Origin: Gemmatimonadota bacterium
Lineage (GTDB): Bacteria; JBHIER01; G020348925
Assembly: GCA_020348925.1 (NCBI GenBank)
Contig: CP070758.1
Span: 2,357,782-2,421,781, forward strand
Reading direction: 5' to 3'
DNA: 64,000 nucleotides
Shown: piece by piece, positions 39,032-47,581 of the stretch
Position numbering within the stretch: the stretch's first letter is position 1
Layout of the letters: every line of letters begins with the position of its first letter
The notes under the pieces: generated by a model
Databases searched by the model: none
Told to the model about the DNA's origin: nothing
Seen by the model: the letters and a program-made list of their open reading frames with translations, nothing else
Made by a program: the position numbers and the translations under genes

Positions 39032-40342
39032 ATGTCGAAAAAGAAGAAGATACTCATAGGTATCGGTGTGGTGGTTGTGGTGGGATTTTTCGTTGTTTTC
39101 AATCTGATGAAATCAACGGAAAAAGGATTGAACGTTCAAGCGAAAAAAGTGAAGAGGGGGGACCTGACCGCAAAGGTCGCTGCCACGGGGCGAATCCAAC
39201 CCGCGAAGAAAGTCGATATCAGCGCCAACGTCAGCGCAAGGATAATTTCGTTGGCCGTGAAAGAGGGAGACTGGGTTGAGGAGGGTCAGTTGCTCGTTCA
39301 GTTGGATCGAACGCTCTACAAGGCCAGGGTTGAAGGCGCTCAAGCCTCTCTGAATTCCTTTAAGGCGCAGGCGCGTTTGAACAAAGCAAATCTCGATCAG
39401 GCCGAGCTGGAATACAATCGTCAGAAGGAACTCTTTGAGAAGAGACTGACATCCCAGGAACTTCTCGATGCGTCCAAAACCAACCTTGAGGTTCAAAAGG
39501 CCCGGTACGAGTCGGCGAAGCAGCAGGTCGCGCAAGCCCAGGCCTCCCTCGAACAGGCTGAGGACGATCTGTCCAAGACGACCATCACGGCTCCCATGGC
39601 CGGTATCGTCACGCAACTCAATTCGGAGGTGGGTGAAGTTGTCCTGGGCACATCCATGGCATCCGGGACGATCATCATGACCATTTCCGATCTTTCTGAA
39701 ATGGAGGTCGAAGTCGAGGTTGATGAGAGTGATGTGGTTGACGTTGATCTCGGACAGCTCGTCGAGATAGAGGTCGATGCGTTACCGGATACGGTTCTCA
39801 GAGGGCAAGTGAAGGAGATTGCCAACACAGCGTTCACCAGGTATGCGGGCACGGCTGAGGAGGTCACGAACTTTATGGTGACCATCGGAGTTCTGGATAA
39901 TGTGCCACAACTGAAACCCGGTATGTCAGCCACCGTCGATATCACGACGGCGACGCACGAGGATGTGCTCCAAGTACCCATCCAGTGCGTTGTCATGAGG
40001 GAGCCGAAAATCCCGAAGGAGGAGAAGGACAGCTCCCTGGTTGCGGAAGCGGAGGCGTCCGAAGTTGAGCCCTCGGAACGTGATGAGGAGGGGGGGGCTG
40101 ATGCGGAGGATGAGGAGGAGGAGAAGGAGCCCATCGAAATGGTCTTTGTGGTGGTGGATGGGGAAGCCCACATGAGGCCGGTGAAAACCGGGATCATTGG
40201 CGATTTGGACATTGAGATCGTCGAGGGGCTCGAGGATGGAGAGATGGTGGTGACTGGCAGCTACAAGGTTCTGAGCAAGGTCTTGAAAGACGGGCAGAAG
40301 GTCAAGGTCGAAAAGAAGAAAAAAGGAAAAGCGCAGCGGTAG
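39032..40342 (+). CDS. HlyD/RND-type periplasmic adaptor subunit (MacA-like)
   Basis: A 436-residue membrane-fusion protein. An N-terminal membrane anchor (about residues 8-25) is followed by the lipoyl half-motif, an alpha-helical hairpin (about 95-185, with YNRQKELFEKRLTSQELLD), the second lipoyl half (TTITAPMAGIVTQL) and the beta-barrel and membrane-proximal domains. A long acidic insert sits at about residues 325-370 (Glu/Asp-rich, DEEGGADAEDEEEE), which is unusual for the family. It links TolC with the ABC permeases encoded next. ATG 39032 follows AGGAGG. Confidence 0.92.
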   Translation: MSKKKKILIGIGVVVVVGFFVVFNLMKSTEKGLNVQAKKVKRGDLTAKVAATGRIQPAKKVDISANVSARIISLAVKEGDWVEEGQLLVQLDRTLYKARVEGAQASLNSFKAQARLNKANLDQAELEYNRQKELFEKRLTSQELLDASKTNLEVQKARYESAKQQVAQAQASLEQAEDDLSKTTITAPMAGIVTQLNSEVGEVVLGTSMASGTIIMTISDLSEMEVEVEVDESDVVDVDLGQLVEIEVDALPDTVLRGQVKEIANTAFTRYAGTAEEVTNFMVTIGVLDNVPQLKPGMSATVDITTATHEDVLQVPIQCVVMREPKIPKEEKDSSLVAEAEASEVEPSERDEEGGADAEDEEEEKEPIEMVFVVVDGEAHMRPVKTGIIGDLDIEIVEGLEDGEMVVTGSYKVLSKVLKDGQKVKVEKKKKGKAQR

Positions 40343-40408
40343 ATCCGACACCAGAATGCATGAGGGTTTCGAATGGCTTTTCGCTTTTTTCCATAATGGG
40401 GGCGTTTG

Positions 40409-41104
40409 ATGCTGATAGACATAGAAAACATCGAAAAACTGTACGAGTTGGGGGCGACGCATGTTCACGCGATACGGGGTATAAGCCTGAGTATTGAGAA
40501 CAATGAATATCTGTCCATCATGGGACCTTCGGGCTCGGGCAAATCGACTCTGATGAATATCCTCGGTTGCCTGGACACACCGACGAAGGGAACCTACCTC
40601 TTTCGAGGGGAAGCTATTCAGGACATGAACGACGATCAATTGGCTGCCATCCGGAATCGGGAGATCGGGTTCGTCTTCCAAACCTTCAATCTTCTGCCCC
40701 GAGCCAACGCGCTGCACAATGTGGAGCTGCCCCTGGTCTATGACGGGACGCCGGCGCGGGAGAGGAAACAGCGGGCGGTGGAAGCGCTGGAAGCCGTCGG
40801 CCTCGCGGACCGGGCCCATCACAGACCGAGCGAGATGTCAGGAGGCGAGCGGCAGAGGGTGGCCATTGCCAGAGCCCTGGTGAACAATCCTTCTCTCATC
40901 CTGGCCGATGAGCCGACAGGAAACCTGGACAGCAAGACCGGCGAGGAAATCATGAAGATTTTCGAGAAGATCCACGGCCAGGGCAACACGATTATATTGG
41001 TGACCCACGAAAAATATATCGCCGCTTACAGTCAGCGGGCCATTCATCTGTTGGATGGCAAGATCGAGCGGGAGGAGCGGATAGAGGATTCGCAGAAAAC
41101 CTGA
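40409..41104 (+). CDS. ABC transporter ATP-binding protein (MacB/LolD type)
   Basis: A 231-residue ATPase. Motifs are complete: Walker [14 protein letters not shown]-loop [14 protein letters not shown], signature [15 protein letters not shown], Walker [14 protein letters not shown] and the H-loop VTHEKY. The family is that of the MacB and LolD ATPases, which use a mechanotransmission mechanism rather than transport through the membrane. It serves the two permeases that follow. The start is ATG 40409, with GGGGG seven bases upstream. Confidence 0.94.
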   Translation: MLIDIENIEKLYELGATHVHAIRGISLSIENNEYLSIMGPSGSGKSTLMNILGCLDTPTKGTYLFRGEAIQDMNDDQLAAIRNREIGFVFQTFNLLPRANALHNVELPLVYDGTPARERKQRAVEALEAVGLADRAHHRPSEMSGGERQRVAIARALVNNPSLILADEPTGNLDSKTGEEIMKIFEKIHGQGNTIILVTHEKYIAAYSQRAIHLLDGKIEREERIEDSQKT

Positions 41105-41171
41105 TGGCCGTCGGCCTCAAAGCTCGTGACGCGTTTCCAGAACGAGACATGAGAGACGGAGTATTTTTCAC

Positions 41172-42398
41172 ATGAAACTTTCACTCACCATATGGGAGGG
41201 TCTGAAGATTGCCCTCGATGCCTTGAAACAGCACCGACTCAGGGCCATTTTAGCCACCTTGGGCATCGTTATTGGGATCACCATGGTGGTGGGTATCGCC
41301 TCTATAATCGACGGGCTGAACAAAGCGTTCTATTCTTCGATATCGGCCCTGGGCTCGGACACGTTGTACATTCAAAAAATCCCGTGGTTCGCCGAGGATT
41401 ATTGGACCTATCGCAATCGAAAAGACCTTACATTGAAGGAGGCTCAGGCGGTCCGCGAGTACGCCACCCTGGCAAGTGCTGTCTCTCCCATGGTCGGTAC
41501 GTCGAGGGATGTGAAATTCGGCAACCAGAAGTTGAACGACATCATCGTTGTCGGGACGAACCACGAATTCAGGGAAACGGGCAATGCCATCCCAGAATTG
41601 GGCCGATTTCTCTCAGAGGCCGATGTTCATCGAAACAGGCACGTCTGTGTTCTGGGCTACGAAGCCTCGCAAAAACTGTTTGAGCGTATCAATCCTTTGG
41701 GGCGAACGATTAAAGTGGGAGGCCATCCCTTTCAGGTCGTCGGCGTCCTTGAGGAGAAAGGAAAGTTTCTGGGTATTGATATGGACACCCGGATCTACGT
41801 TCCTGTGGGTGCCTTTAACAAATTGTTCGGCATCAGGAAACGGTATATGACGATAGGCGTGAAAGTGGTCGACCAAGAGCATCTCGAAGATGCCAAGGAT
41901 GAATTGCGCGGTATTTTGCGCCGCGTCCGCAAAGTACCTCCCGACAAGGAGGACGATTTTGCCATCAACCAGCAGGATGTCTTCTCGCGCCTGTATAACA
42001 GCTTAACTGGGGGATTATGGGCGGCAGCCATCGGTATCGCCGCAATGTCGCTCTTGGTCGGTGGCATCGGCATCATGAATATTCTTCTCGTCTCAGTGAC
42101 CGAGCGGACTCGGGAAATTGGGATACGGAAGGCCATCGGAGCGCGGAGAAGAGACATCTTGTGGCAATTTCTCATAGAGTCTTTGGCCATCACGGCTGTT
42201 GGTGGGGCCATCGGTTTTTTTATCGGACTCGGTTTGGGACGGCTGGTCTCGGCGGTGAAGTTTCTGCCGTCATCCCTGGCCGTGTGGATGGTCTATATCG
42301 GAATCGGCTTCGTGACAGCCGTGGGGCTCCTTTTCGGCATCTATCCCGCTTCGAAGGCGGCCAGGCTGAATCCCATTGATGCCTTGAGTTACGAATAA
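41172..42398 (+). CDS. MacB-type ABC permease, first
   Basis: A 408-residue permease with the MacB layout: TM1 near residues 20-42 (RAILATLGIVIGITMVVG), a periplasmic MacB_PCD domain (about 45-270), and an FtsX domain with three helices (about 280-400), including GIGIMNILLVSVTERTREIGIRKAIGARRRDI and the end ASKAARLNPIDALSYE. It lacks the fused ATPase domain of MacB and should work with the preceding ATPase. Confidence 0.94.
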   Translation: MKLSLTIWEGLKIALDALKQHRLRAILATLGIVIGITMVVGIASIIDGLNKAFYSSISALGSDTLYIQKIPWFAEDYWTYRNRKDLTLKEAQAVREYATLASAVSPMVGTSRDVKFGNQKLNDIIVVGTNHEFRETGNAIPELGRFLSEADVHRNRHVCVLGYEASQKLFERINPLGRTIKVGGHPFQVVGVLEEKGKFLGIDMDTRIYVPVGAFNKLFGIRKRYMTIGVKVVDQEHLEDAKDELRGILRRVRKVPPDKEDDFAINQQDVFSRLYNSLTGGLWAAAIGIAAMSLLVGGIGIMNILLVSVTERTREIGIRKAIGARRRDILWQFLIESLAITAVGGAIGFFIGLGLGRLVSAVKFLPSSLAVWMVYIGIGFVTAVGLLFGIYPASKAARLNPIDALSYE

Positions 42399-42416
42399 AC
42401 GGACAAAGAGGGTTCT

Positions 42417-43640
42417 ATGAATTTTGGTGAAAATATAGGCACTGGGTTTTCCAATTTGCGCGCAAACAAATTGCGATCGGCTTTGACGATCCTGGCCATT
42501 ATTATTGGCGTCATGGCTATTATGGGTCTCTGGTCCATCCTCCAGGGACTCCAAAATAATGTCGAGCAGCAGTTGGCTATTCTGGGTTCGAATACCTTTC
42601 AGGTTCAAAAGACACCGGCTCTTCAAATGGGACGTTTGGACCGCAAGTATCGGAACAGGAAAAACGTGACGGTCGAACACGCCCTGGCCATTCGGGACAA
42701 GGCCTCTGCCGTAAAATTGGTCGGTCCGGAGGACTGGCAATTTGGGGTGACCGTAAAGTATGAGGATAAAAAGACGAATCCAAATGTGCAATTGGCCGGA
42801 GGCACGCCGGAGTTCGCTGAGAACAACGGATACTTCGTTGCCGAGGGTAGATTCATTACCAACAATGATGTGGATCGAGCGCGCCGTGTCATCATCCTGG
42901 GAAAGGATGTGGTGAAAAAGGTTTTTCCGTACGGAAATCCCCTCGGGAAATGGGTCCGCGTCGATGCTGACAGGTATGAGGTTGTGGGTCTCTTGGAGGA
43001 GCAGGGGGCGATCTTCGGGGAGAGCCAGGACAATCAGGTTGTCATTCCTCTGACGACGTTTCAAAACGTGTACGGGAAAAATCGGTCGATCAACATTACG
43101 GTTCAAGCCTGGAGCGCCGATGACATGGAAAGGGCGATTGAGCAAACGGTCGCCATTTTGCGGGTCGAACGAAAAGTACCACCCGGTGAGCCGAATGATT
43201 TTGAAATCTGGTCAAGTAAAACCTTTATCGATACGTTCAATAACATCGCGCGCATCATCAAGATGGCCGCCATAGGTATTGTCTCCATTGCCCTCATCGT
43301 AGCCGGTATTGGAATTATGAATATTATGCTTGTATCGATCAGGGAGCGCACGAGGGAGATTGGCATCCGCAAGGCGGTGGGAGCAAAGCGGCGCGATATC
43401 CTGAGTCAATTCCTGACGGAAGCCGTTATTCTGTGCGCTGCCGGTGGAATCATTGGCATAGCGCTGGGCATAGGAGTTGCAGAACTTTTGGCAGCGACCA
43501 CGCCCCTGCGAGCGGCCATCCCCATCGTACCCGCTTTTCTGGCTCTCCTCTTTTCATCGGCCGTGGGACTCTTCTTTGGTATCTACCCAGCGACCAAGGC
43601 CGCCCGGCTGGACCCGATAGAATCACTGCGATACGAGTGA
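42417..43640 (+). CDS. MacB-type ABC permease, second
   Basis: A 407-residue paralogue of the previous protein: TM1 (RSALTILAIIIGVMAIMG), MacB_PCD domain, and FtsX helices with GIGIMNIMLVSIRERTREIGIRKAVGAKRRDI, ending ATKAARLDPIESLRYE. The two permeases share the FtsX signature but diverge in the periplasmic domain, so a heterodimer is likely. It starts 18 bp after the first permease. Confidence 0.94.
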   Translation: MNFGENIGTGFSNLRANKLRSALTILAIIIGVMAIMGLWSILQGLQNNVEQQLAILGSNTFQVQKTPALQMGRLDRKYRNRKNVTVEHALAIRDKASAVKLVGPEDWQFGVTVKYEDKKTNPNVQLAGGTPEFAENNGYFVAEGRFITNNDVDRARRVIILGKDVVKKVFPYGNPLGKWVRVDADRYEVVGLLEEQGAIFGESQDNQVVIPLTTFQNVYGKNRSINITVQAWSADDMERAIEQTVAILRVERKVPPGEPNDFEIWSSKTFIDTFNNIARIIKMAAIGIVSIALIVAGIGIMNIMLVSIRERTREIGIRKAVGAKRRDILSQFLTEAVILCAAGGIIGIALGIGVAELLAATTPLRAAIPIVPAFLALLFSSAVGLFFGIYPATKAARLDPIESLRYE

Positions 43641-43722
43641 CGTCGACTGCTCAAGGCGGACTGGGAGATGATCCGGTAAGATCAACGCCTGGCTGTGACA
43701 CTTCACACCGCTCATATTTTTC

Positions 43723-43751
43723 TTGCACACCTTTCTGCGGTACGTTATACT
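43723..43751 (+). promoter_or_regulatory. Promoter of the GWxTD protein genes
   Basis: TTGCAC (43723-43728) and TATACT (43746-43751) with a 17-bp spacer, 48 bp upstream of the ATG at 43800. It separates the ABC operon from the GWxTD pair. Confidence 0.7.
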
Positions 43752-43799
43752 ATAAACCATGTGACGAGACGTGTCTCCACTTATCCTGGGGGTGATACT

Positions 43800-45158
43800 A
43801 TGTTCGATATTGGGATGAAGCGGCTGTTTCAGTTCGTTGTGTTTCTTCTCGTCGGGGCTCCTCTCATTCTCATGTATTTTCCCGCCGGAGCAAAGAGCCA
43901 AGCTGAGTTCGTGGACACGGGGACTCTTGCCGAGCCGATTTTTTATCTGGACTACGCCCGTTTCCGGGCAACGGATCCCGCCCAGACATATATCGAAATC
44001 TATTACAAAATTGAGTACGATAACTTACAATTTCTTCAAACCGATCAGGGCTATCAAGCAACCTTCGATATAACCGCCATTATTTACAATGACCAGGGCC
44101 GACAGGTGGAGGTCAAAGAATGGCGTGAGAGCGTTTCTGTGGAAACGTACGACGAGACAAACGATGACTTATTGTTTAAGAGTGATCAGATTTCCTTTGT
44201 TCTCGATCACGGTGAGTACAAACTGGTGGTGCAGTTGGTTGATAATGAATCGAAGAAAATGAGTTCACAGGAGCAGGTCTTCAAGGTGACGCCCTTTCAA
44301 GAGGAGGAGCTGGCCATCAGCGACATTGAGTTCGCCAGTTTTATCTCCCCGGACACTTCCGAATCGAGATTTGTGAAGAATGGACGAAAGGTTGTTCCCA
44401 ATGTTTCGAGAATCTACGGTGTTGATAACCAGGACGTCTATCTCTATTATGAAATTTATCATATGCACGTTGATGATGACCTGAAGACGGGAACTTTTGA
44501 TGTTCTGTATCAGATTCGCAGCAGCATGGGGAAGTTGGGTTTATCGTATGAGACGACGATTGACAAACCTGGGGAGAGCAGCGCCCAAAGCCTGAAGCTG
44601 AACTTGAGCAAGTTGAAACAGGGTCCCCATGAACTGAAAATAAAAGTGAAGGATAATGACACAGGTGAGGAGGTCGAAGTGAGGGGGGAGTTCACGATCC
44701 AATGGTCGGATTTTTATTTGGTTGAACACGATTTCGACCTTCTGGTGGATCAACTCCGTTACATTGCCCGCGAGGATCAGATACGGGAATTGAAAAACGC
44801 TCCAGAGGAAAAGCGAACGGAACTTTTGAACACCTTTTGGGAGGACAAAGATCCCACACCTGGAACCCCTCAGAACGAGCTGAAGAAGGAGTATTACCGA
44901 CGTATTCGGTACGCCAATGAAAATTTTTCCACTTTCGGTCAGAACGGATGGAAAAGTGACATGGGTGCCATTTACATTATCTACGGTCCGCCGAGTGAGG
45001 TCGAGCGTCACCCCTATGAATTTACGTCAAAGCCTTACGAAATCTGGTGGTATTATGCCATCAATCGGCGGTTTCTCTTTGTCGATGAGAATGGCTTTGG
45101 TGACTATAGGTTGCATTATCCGGACTGGTACGACGATGGACTCTATCGAAGTCGGTAA
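43800..45158 (+). CDS. GWxTD domain-containing exported protein, first
   Basis: A 452-residue protein with an N-terminal signal (about 1-33) and a long beta-rich region, followed by the GWxTD domain. The domain's core is NGWKSDMGAIYIIYGPPSEVERHPYE, preceded by FWEDKDPTPGTPQNELKKEYYRRI and followed by WWYYAINRRFLFVDENGFGDYRL. In this copy the third position after GW is Ser, giving GWKSD rather than GWKTD. GWxTD proteins are of unknown function and common in FCB bacteria and Acidobacteria. The ATG at 43800 follows GGGGGTGA. Confidence 0.88.
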   Translation: MFDIGMKRLFQFVVFLLVGAPLILMYFPAGAKSQAEFVDTGTLAEPIFYLDYARFRATDPAQTYIEIYYKIEYDNLQFLQTDQGYQATFDITAIIYNDQGRQVEVKEWRESVSVETYDETNDDLLFKSDQISFVLDHGEYKLVVQLVDNESKKMSSQEQVFKVTPFQEEELAISDIEFASFISPDTSESRFVKNGRKVVPNVSRIYGVDNQDVYLYYEIYHMHVDDDLKTGTFDVLYQIRSSMGKLGLSYETTIDKPGESSAQSLKLNLSKLKQGPHELKIKVKDNDTGEEVEVRGEFTIQWSDFYLVEHDFDLLVDQLRYIAREDQIRELKNAPEEKRTELLNTFWEDKDPTPGTPQNELKKEYYRRIRYANENFSTFGQNGWKSDMGAIYIIYGPPSEVERHPYEFTSKPYEIWWYYAINRRFLFVDENGFGDYRLHYPDWYDDGLYRSR

Positions 45159-45238
45159 GAATTGGACGTGCCAATCACATGTGTCTGGTGAAATCCTTTC
45201 ACGGAGAAAGGTGAAACTTGAGAAGTGAGGTACTTTCT

Positions 45239-46660
45239 ATGAAAAAACGGAAAAGTGATACGTCTGTCGTGTCTCGTTTCTTCTTTCTTTCTCTGTCAAT
45301 TCTCAGTCTTTGTATTGCAGGAACGGCATCTTCCCAGGGGAACGAGGAACTCATTCCACAGATAAGCAGAGGTGATATTCAGTTCTATGTGGATTGCGCA
45401 GGATTTAAAAGTTTCGAGGACCATACGGTGGCGTATGAGGAGATCTACCTCTCCGTTGTTGGGAATCAATTGACCTTCGTTGAAGAAGAGGGTACGATTC
45501 GTGCCGTGGCAGAAGTGCATGTCGTCCTGCGTGATGTCCGAGGGAGTAGGGTCAAAACTGAACACTGGAAACTTGGGTGTGAGGTTGATAACTTTGAGGA
45601 GGCTCAGAAGAAGATTTTTCTCTTCGATGTCTTCGGTTTTATGATGAAGCCTGGGGAGTACTCGCTTGAAGTCAAAGTGAAGGATGCGTATTCAGGAAAG
45701 GAAGGCTCGAATACACTGAAGCTTGAGATTCCACCCTACAAAGGGGATAAGCTCATGCTCAGTGAACTCCAATTGGCCGCAAAGATCGAGCCGGACACCT
45801 CCCGGCATAAATTTGTCAAGAACGGCCGCAGAATTACCCCGAATCCCATGCGAGTTTACGGTATCAATTGGCCCATGCTCTATTTTTACGCCGAGATCTA
45901 TAATCTCTCCCTTGACAGTGATCAGCCTTCCACCTATACGACCCAATACGCGATCCTCGACGAGGAGGGAAGTGTTGTCAAAGAATATCCGGCCAAGGAA
46001 CTTCACAAGCCAGGAGCATCGAGTATCGTAATGAGCGGCCTCAATGTCATTACGCTCCCCAGGGGTTTCTATACCTTCCAGGTGAGCGTTCGAGACAATG
46101 ATACGCAGCAAGCGGTCGTTGCTCAAAGGAGTTTTCAGATTTTAAAGCCGGCCAGTCCGGAAGATGCTGAGGAGATGTCCTCCGAATTTACGCCGGAAGT
46201 GGCAGAACGAAGTTTGGATATTATTAAATATCTGGCATCAAAGGATGAACAGAACACATACAAAGACTTAAACTTAGAGGGAAAGAGAAAGTTTTTAGAG
46301 GATTTTTGGAAACGCAGAGATCCTACACCTGACACTCCAAAAAATGAGTTTCAAGAGGAGCATTTTCGGCGTTTCAGTGAGACCAATCGACTTTTCACGT
46401 CGAGCAATAGAGAAGGCTGGAAAACGGACTTTGGCCGGACCTTTATTGTCTACGGAAAGCCAGACGACGTTGAACGACATGTCCACGAGGTCGACGTGAA
46501 GCCGTTCGAGATATGGTATTATTATTCCGTAGAGGGTGGTATTCAATTCGTCTTCGGTGATCTCGACGGATTCGGCAATTACACGCTCATCCACTCGACT
46601 GCCCGCAACGAGGTCAATGACCCGGATTACATGCGCTGGCTTCAACACAGCCCCCGCTAA
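45239..46660 (+). CDS. GWxTD domain-containing exported protein, second
   Basis: A 473-residue paralogue of the gene just upstream with the same architecture: signal peptide (about 1-33), beta-rich middle region, and GWxTD domain with the canonical NREGWKTDFGRTFIVYGKPDDVERHVHE and FEIWYYYSVEGGIQFVFGDLDGFGNYTL. Shared segments include the RFVKNGR / KFVKNGRRITPNPMRVYG stretch, so the pair arose by an old duplication. Start ATG 45239 follows TGAGG. Confidence 0.88.
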   Translation: MKKRKSDTSVVSRFFFLSLSILSLCIAGTASSQGNEELIPQISRGDIQFYVDCAGFKSFEDHTVAYEEIYLSVVGNQLTFVEEEGTIRAVAEVHVVLRDVRGSRVKTEHWKLGCEVDNFEEAQKKIFLFDVFGFMMKPGEYSLEVKVKDAYSGKEGSNTLKLEIPPYKGDKLMLSELQLAAKIEPDTSRHKFVKNGRRITPNPMRVYGINWPMLYFYAEIYNLSLDSDQPSTYTTQYAILDEEGSVVKEYPAKELHKPGASSIVMSGLNVITLPRGFYTFQVSVRDNDTQQAVVAQRSFQILKPASPEDAEEMSSEFTPEVAERSLDIIKYLASKDEQNTYKDLNLEGKRKFLEDFWKRRDPTPDTPKNEFQEEHFRRFSETNRLFTSSNREGWKTDFGRTFIVYGKPDDVERHVHEVDVKPFEIWYYYSVEGGIQFVFGDLDGFGNYTLIHSTARNEVNDPDYMRWLQHSPR

Positions 46661-46801
46661 TTTGTCATCTCGGAAATACAACGGTTTTCAAGATGGTTCA
46701 GGGGAGGTCGGGAAAAAGGGTGTGCTTTCCCCAGAGGGTAGCGCGTTTCGATGTGAATTGGCGGAGCGTCTTAACTCGTCCCAATTATCGACCTGAGGAC
46801 G

Positions 46802-46862
46802 AGAGCCTTCACCATATCCCGAACGTTTTCGGGACGGGGATGATGCGAGCGAGGCTCTTTTT
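46802..46862 (+). terminator. Long nested hairpin with T-run
   Basis: Outer stem AGAGCCT (46802-46808) / AGGCTCT (46852-46858), an inner CCCGAA/TTCGGG stem, then five T. It lies 140 bp after the second GWxTD gene and probably ends that transcript; the size also allows a small structured RNA. Confidence 0.6.
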
Positions 46863-46901
46863 CAGAGATGAGGTTTCATCAGTGAAATAACCTTCCGGAA
46901 A

Positions 46902-46921
46902 TTCGGAACCTCCGGGAGGTT
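46902..46921. repeat. Short palindromic intergenic motif, copy 2
   Basis: TTCGGAACCTCCGGGAGGTT; the last 15 bases form a near-perfect palindrome (AACCTCC / GGAGGTT) followed by TTTCTCTTT, so it could also act as a weak terminator. Copy 1 is at 26506-26525 with two differences. Confidence 0.5.
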
Positions 46922-47412
46922 TTCTCTTTGTGCGAAATGAAATCCGAGGTTTCGGGTCTCTTTGTCCTTTCGAACCCCGAGCTGAGCAATACAACAGGTG
47001 TCACCAGAAAACTGGCCGTGCTGCCCGATGCACATGGCAGTCCCGTTATCTCCTGCTGAGTCAGGAGTCCTCCTTCTGACCCAAACGGAATCACATGATC
47101 GGGTTTATCCGTGTGGGCATAAAACGTCTCCCCGAGCGAAGAAGAAGAATCCGCGGCTCCTTTGAACGAAGAAATCCATGCATGTCTCATATTATCTCGT
47201 GTATTGAACCTATTTTTCCCCTGAGCTTCTCATCATTCTTAGCCTTATCATTCCCTCTAAGTTCCATATAAAAAACTACTTGTTTTTTTTTGAAAGATTT
47301 GTATATTCAGAACGAGAGGCTTGATTATGAGGTTTGAAGCTTTCCGCAGTCAAACGCCTCTTGAAGGAGTTGATTGTCAACCGGAGGGAAGGGGTTGTTC
47401 AGATGAATATTG

Positions 47413-47441
47413 TTGTCATTCATGTATCATATATTTATACC
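47413..47441 (+). promoter_or_regulatory. Candidate promoter of the membrane protein/FHA/kinase cassette
   Basis: TTGTCA (47413-47418) and TATACC (47436-47441) with a 17-bp spacer, about 140 bp upstream of the first gene. It would transcribe the four genes to 53801. Confidence 0.5.
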
Positions 47442-47581
47442 AATAAGTAATATATTCAGTAGCAGTCCCCACGTTAGGAAAAAATGATGTGTTTTGCGTT
47501 CGGAAAAAACGCGTCTCTTCGAATTGACGAGGCAGGGCGTGCGGGAATTGCCGATCACCACATTTGTGTGGGCAAATAACA

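Larger units (their letters stand above)
46661..47581. other. 920-bp gene-poor region with palindromes
   Basis: No convincing coding sequence. A 103-codon minus-strand frame (46879-47190) exists but has low-complexity, Ser/Thr-rich composition, no ribosome binding site and overlaps palindromes, so it is not called. The region holds a long terminator-like stem (46802-46862), a short palindrome shared with 26506-26525 (46902-46921) and a promoter (47413-47441). The stretch 47250-47460 is AT-rich without further features. Confidence 0.6.

Noticed and set aside
42590-42610. tRNA-like GGTTCGAAT word
   Set aside because: It lies inside the second permease gene and no cloverleaf can be drawn around it.
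46879-47190. 103-codon minus-strand frame in the gene-poor region
   Set aside because: Low-complexity composition, overlaps palindromic repeats, and no start signal; more likely repeat DNA than a gene.
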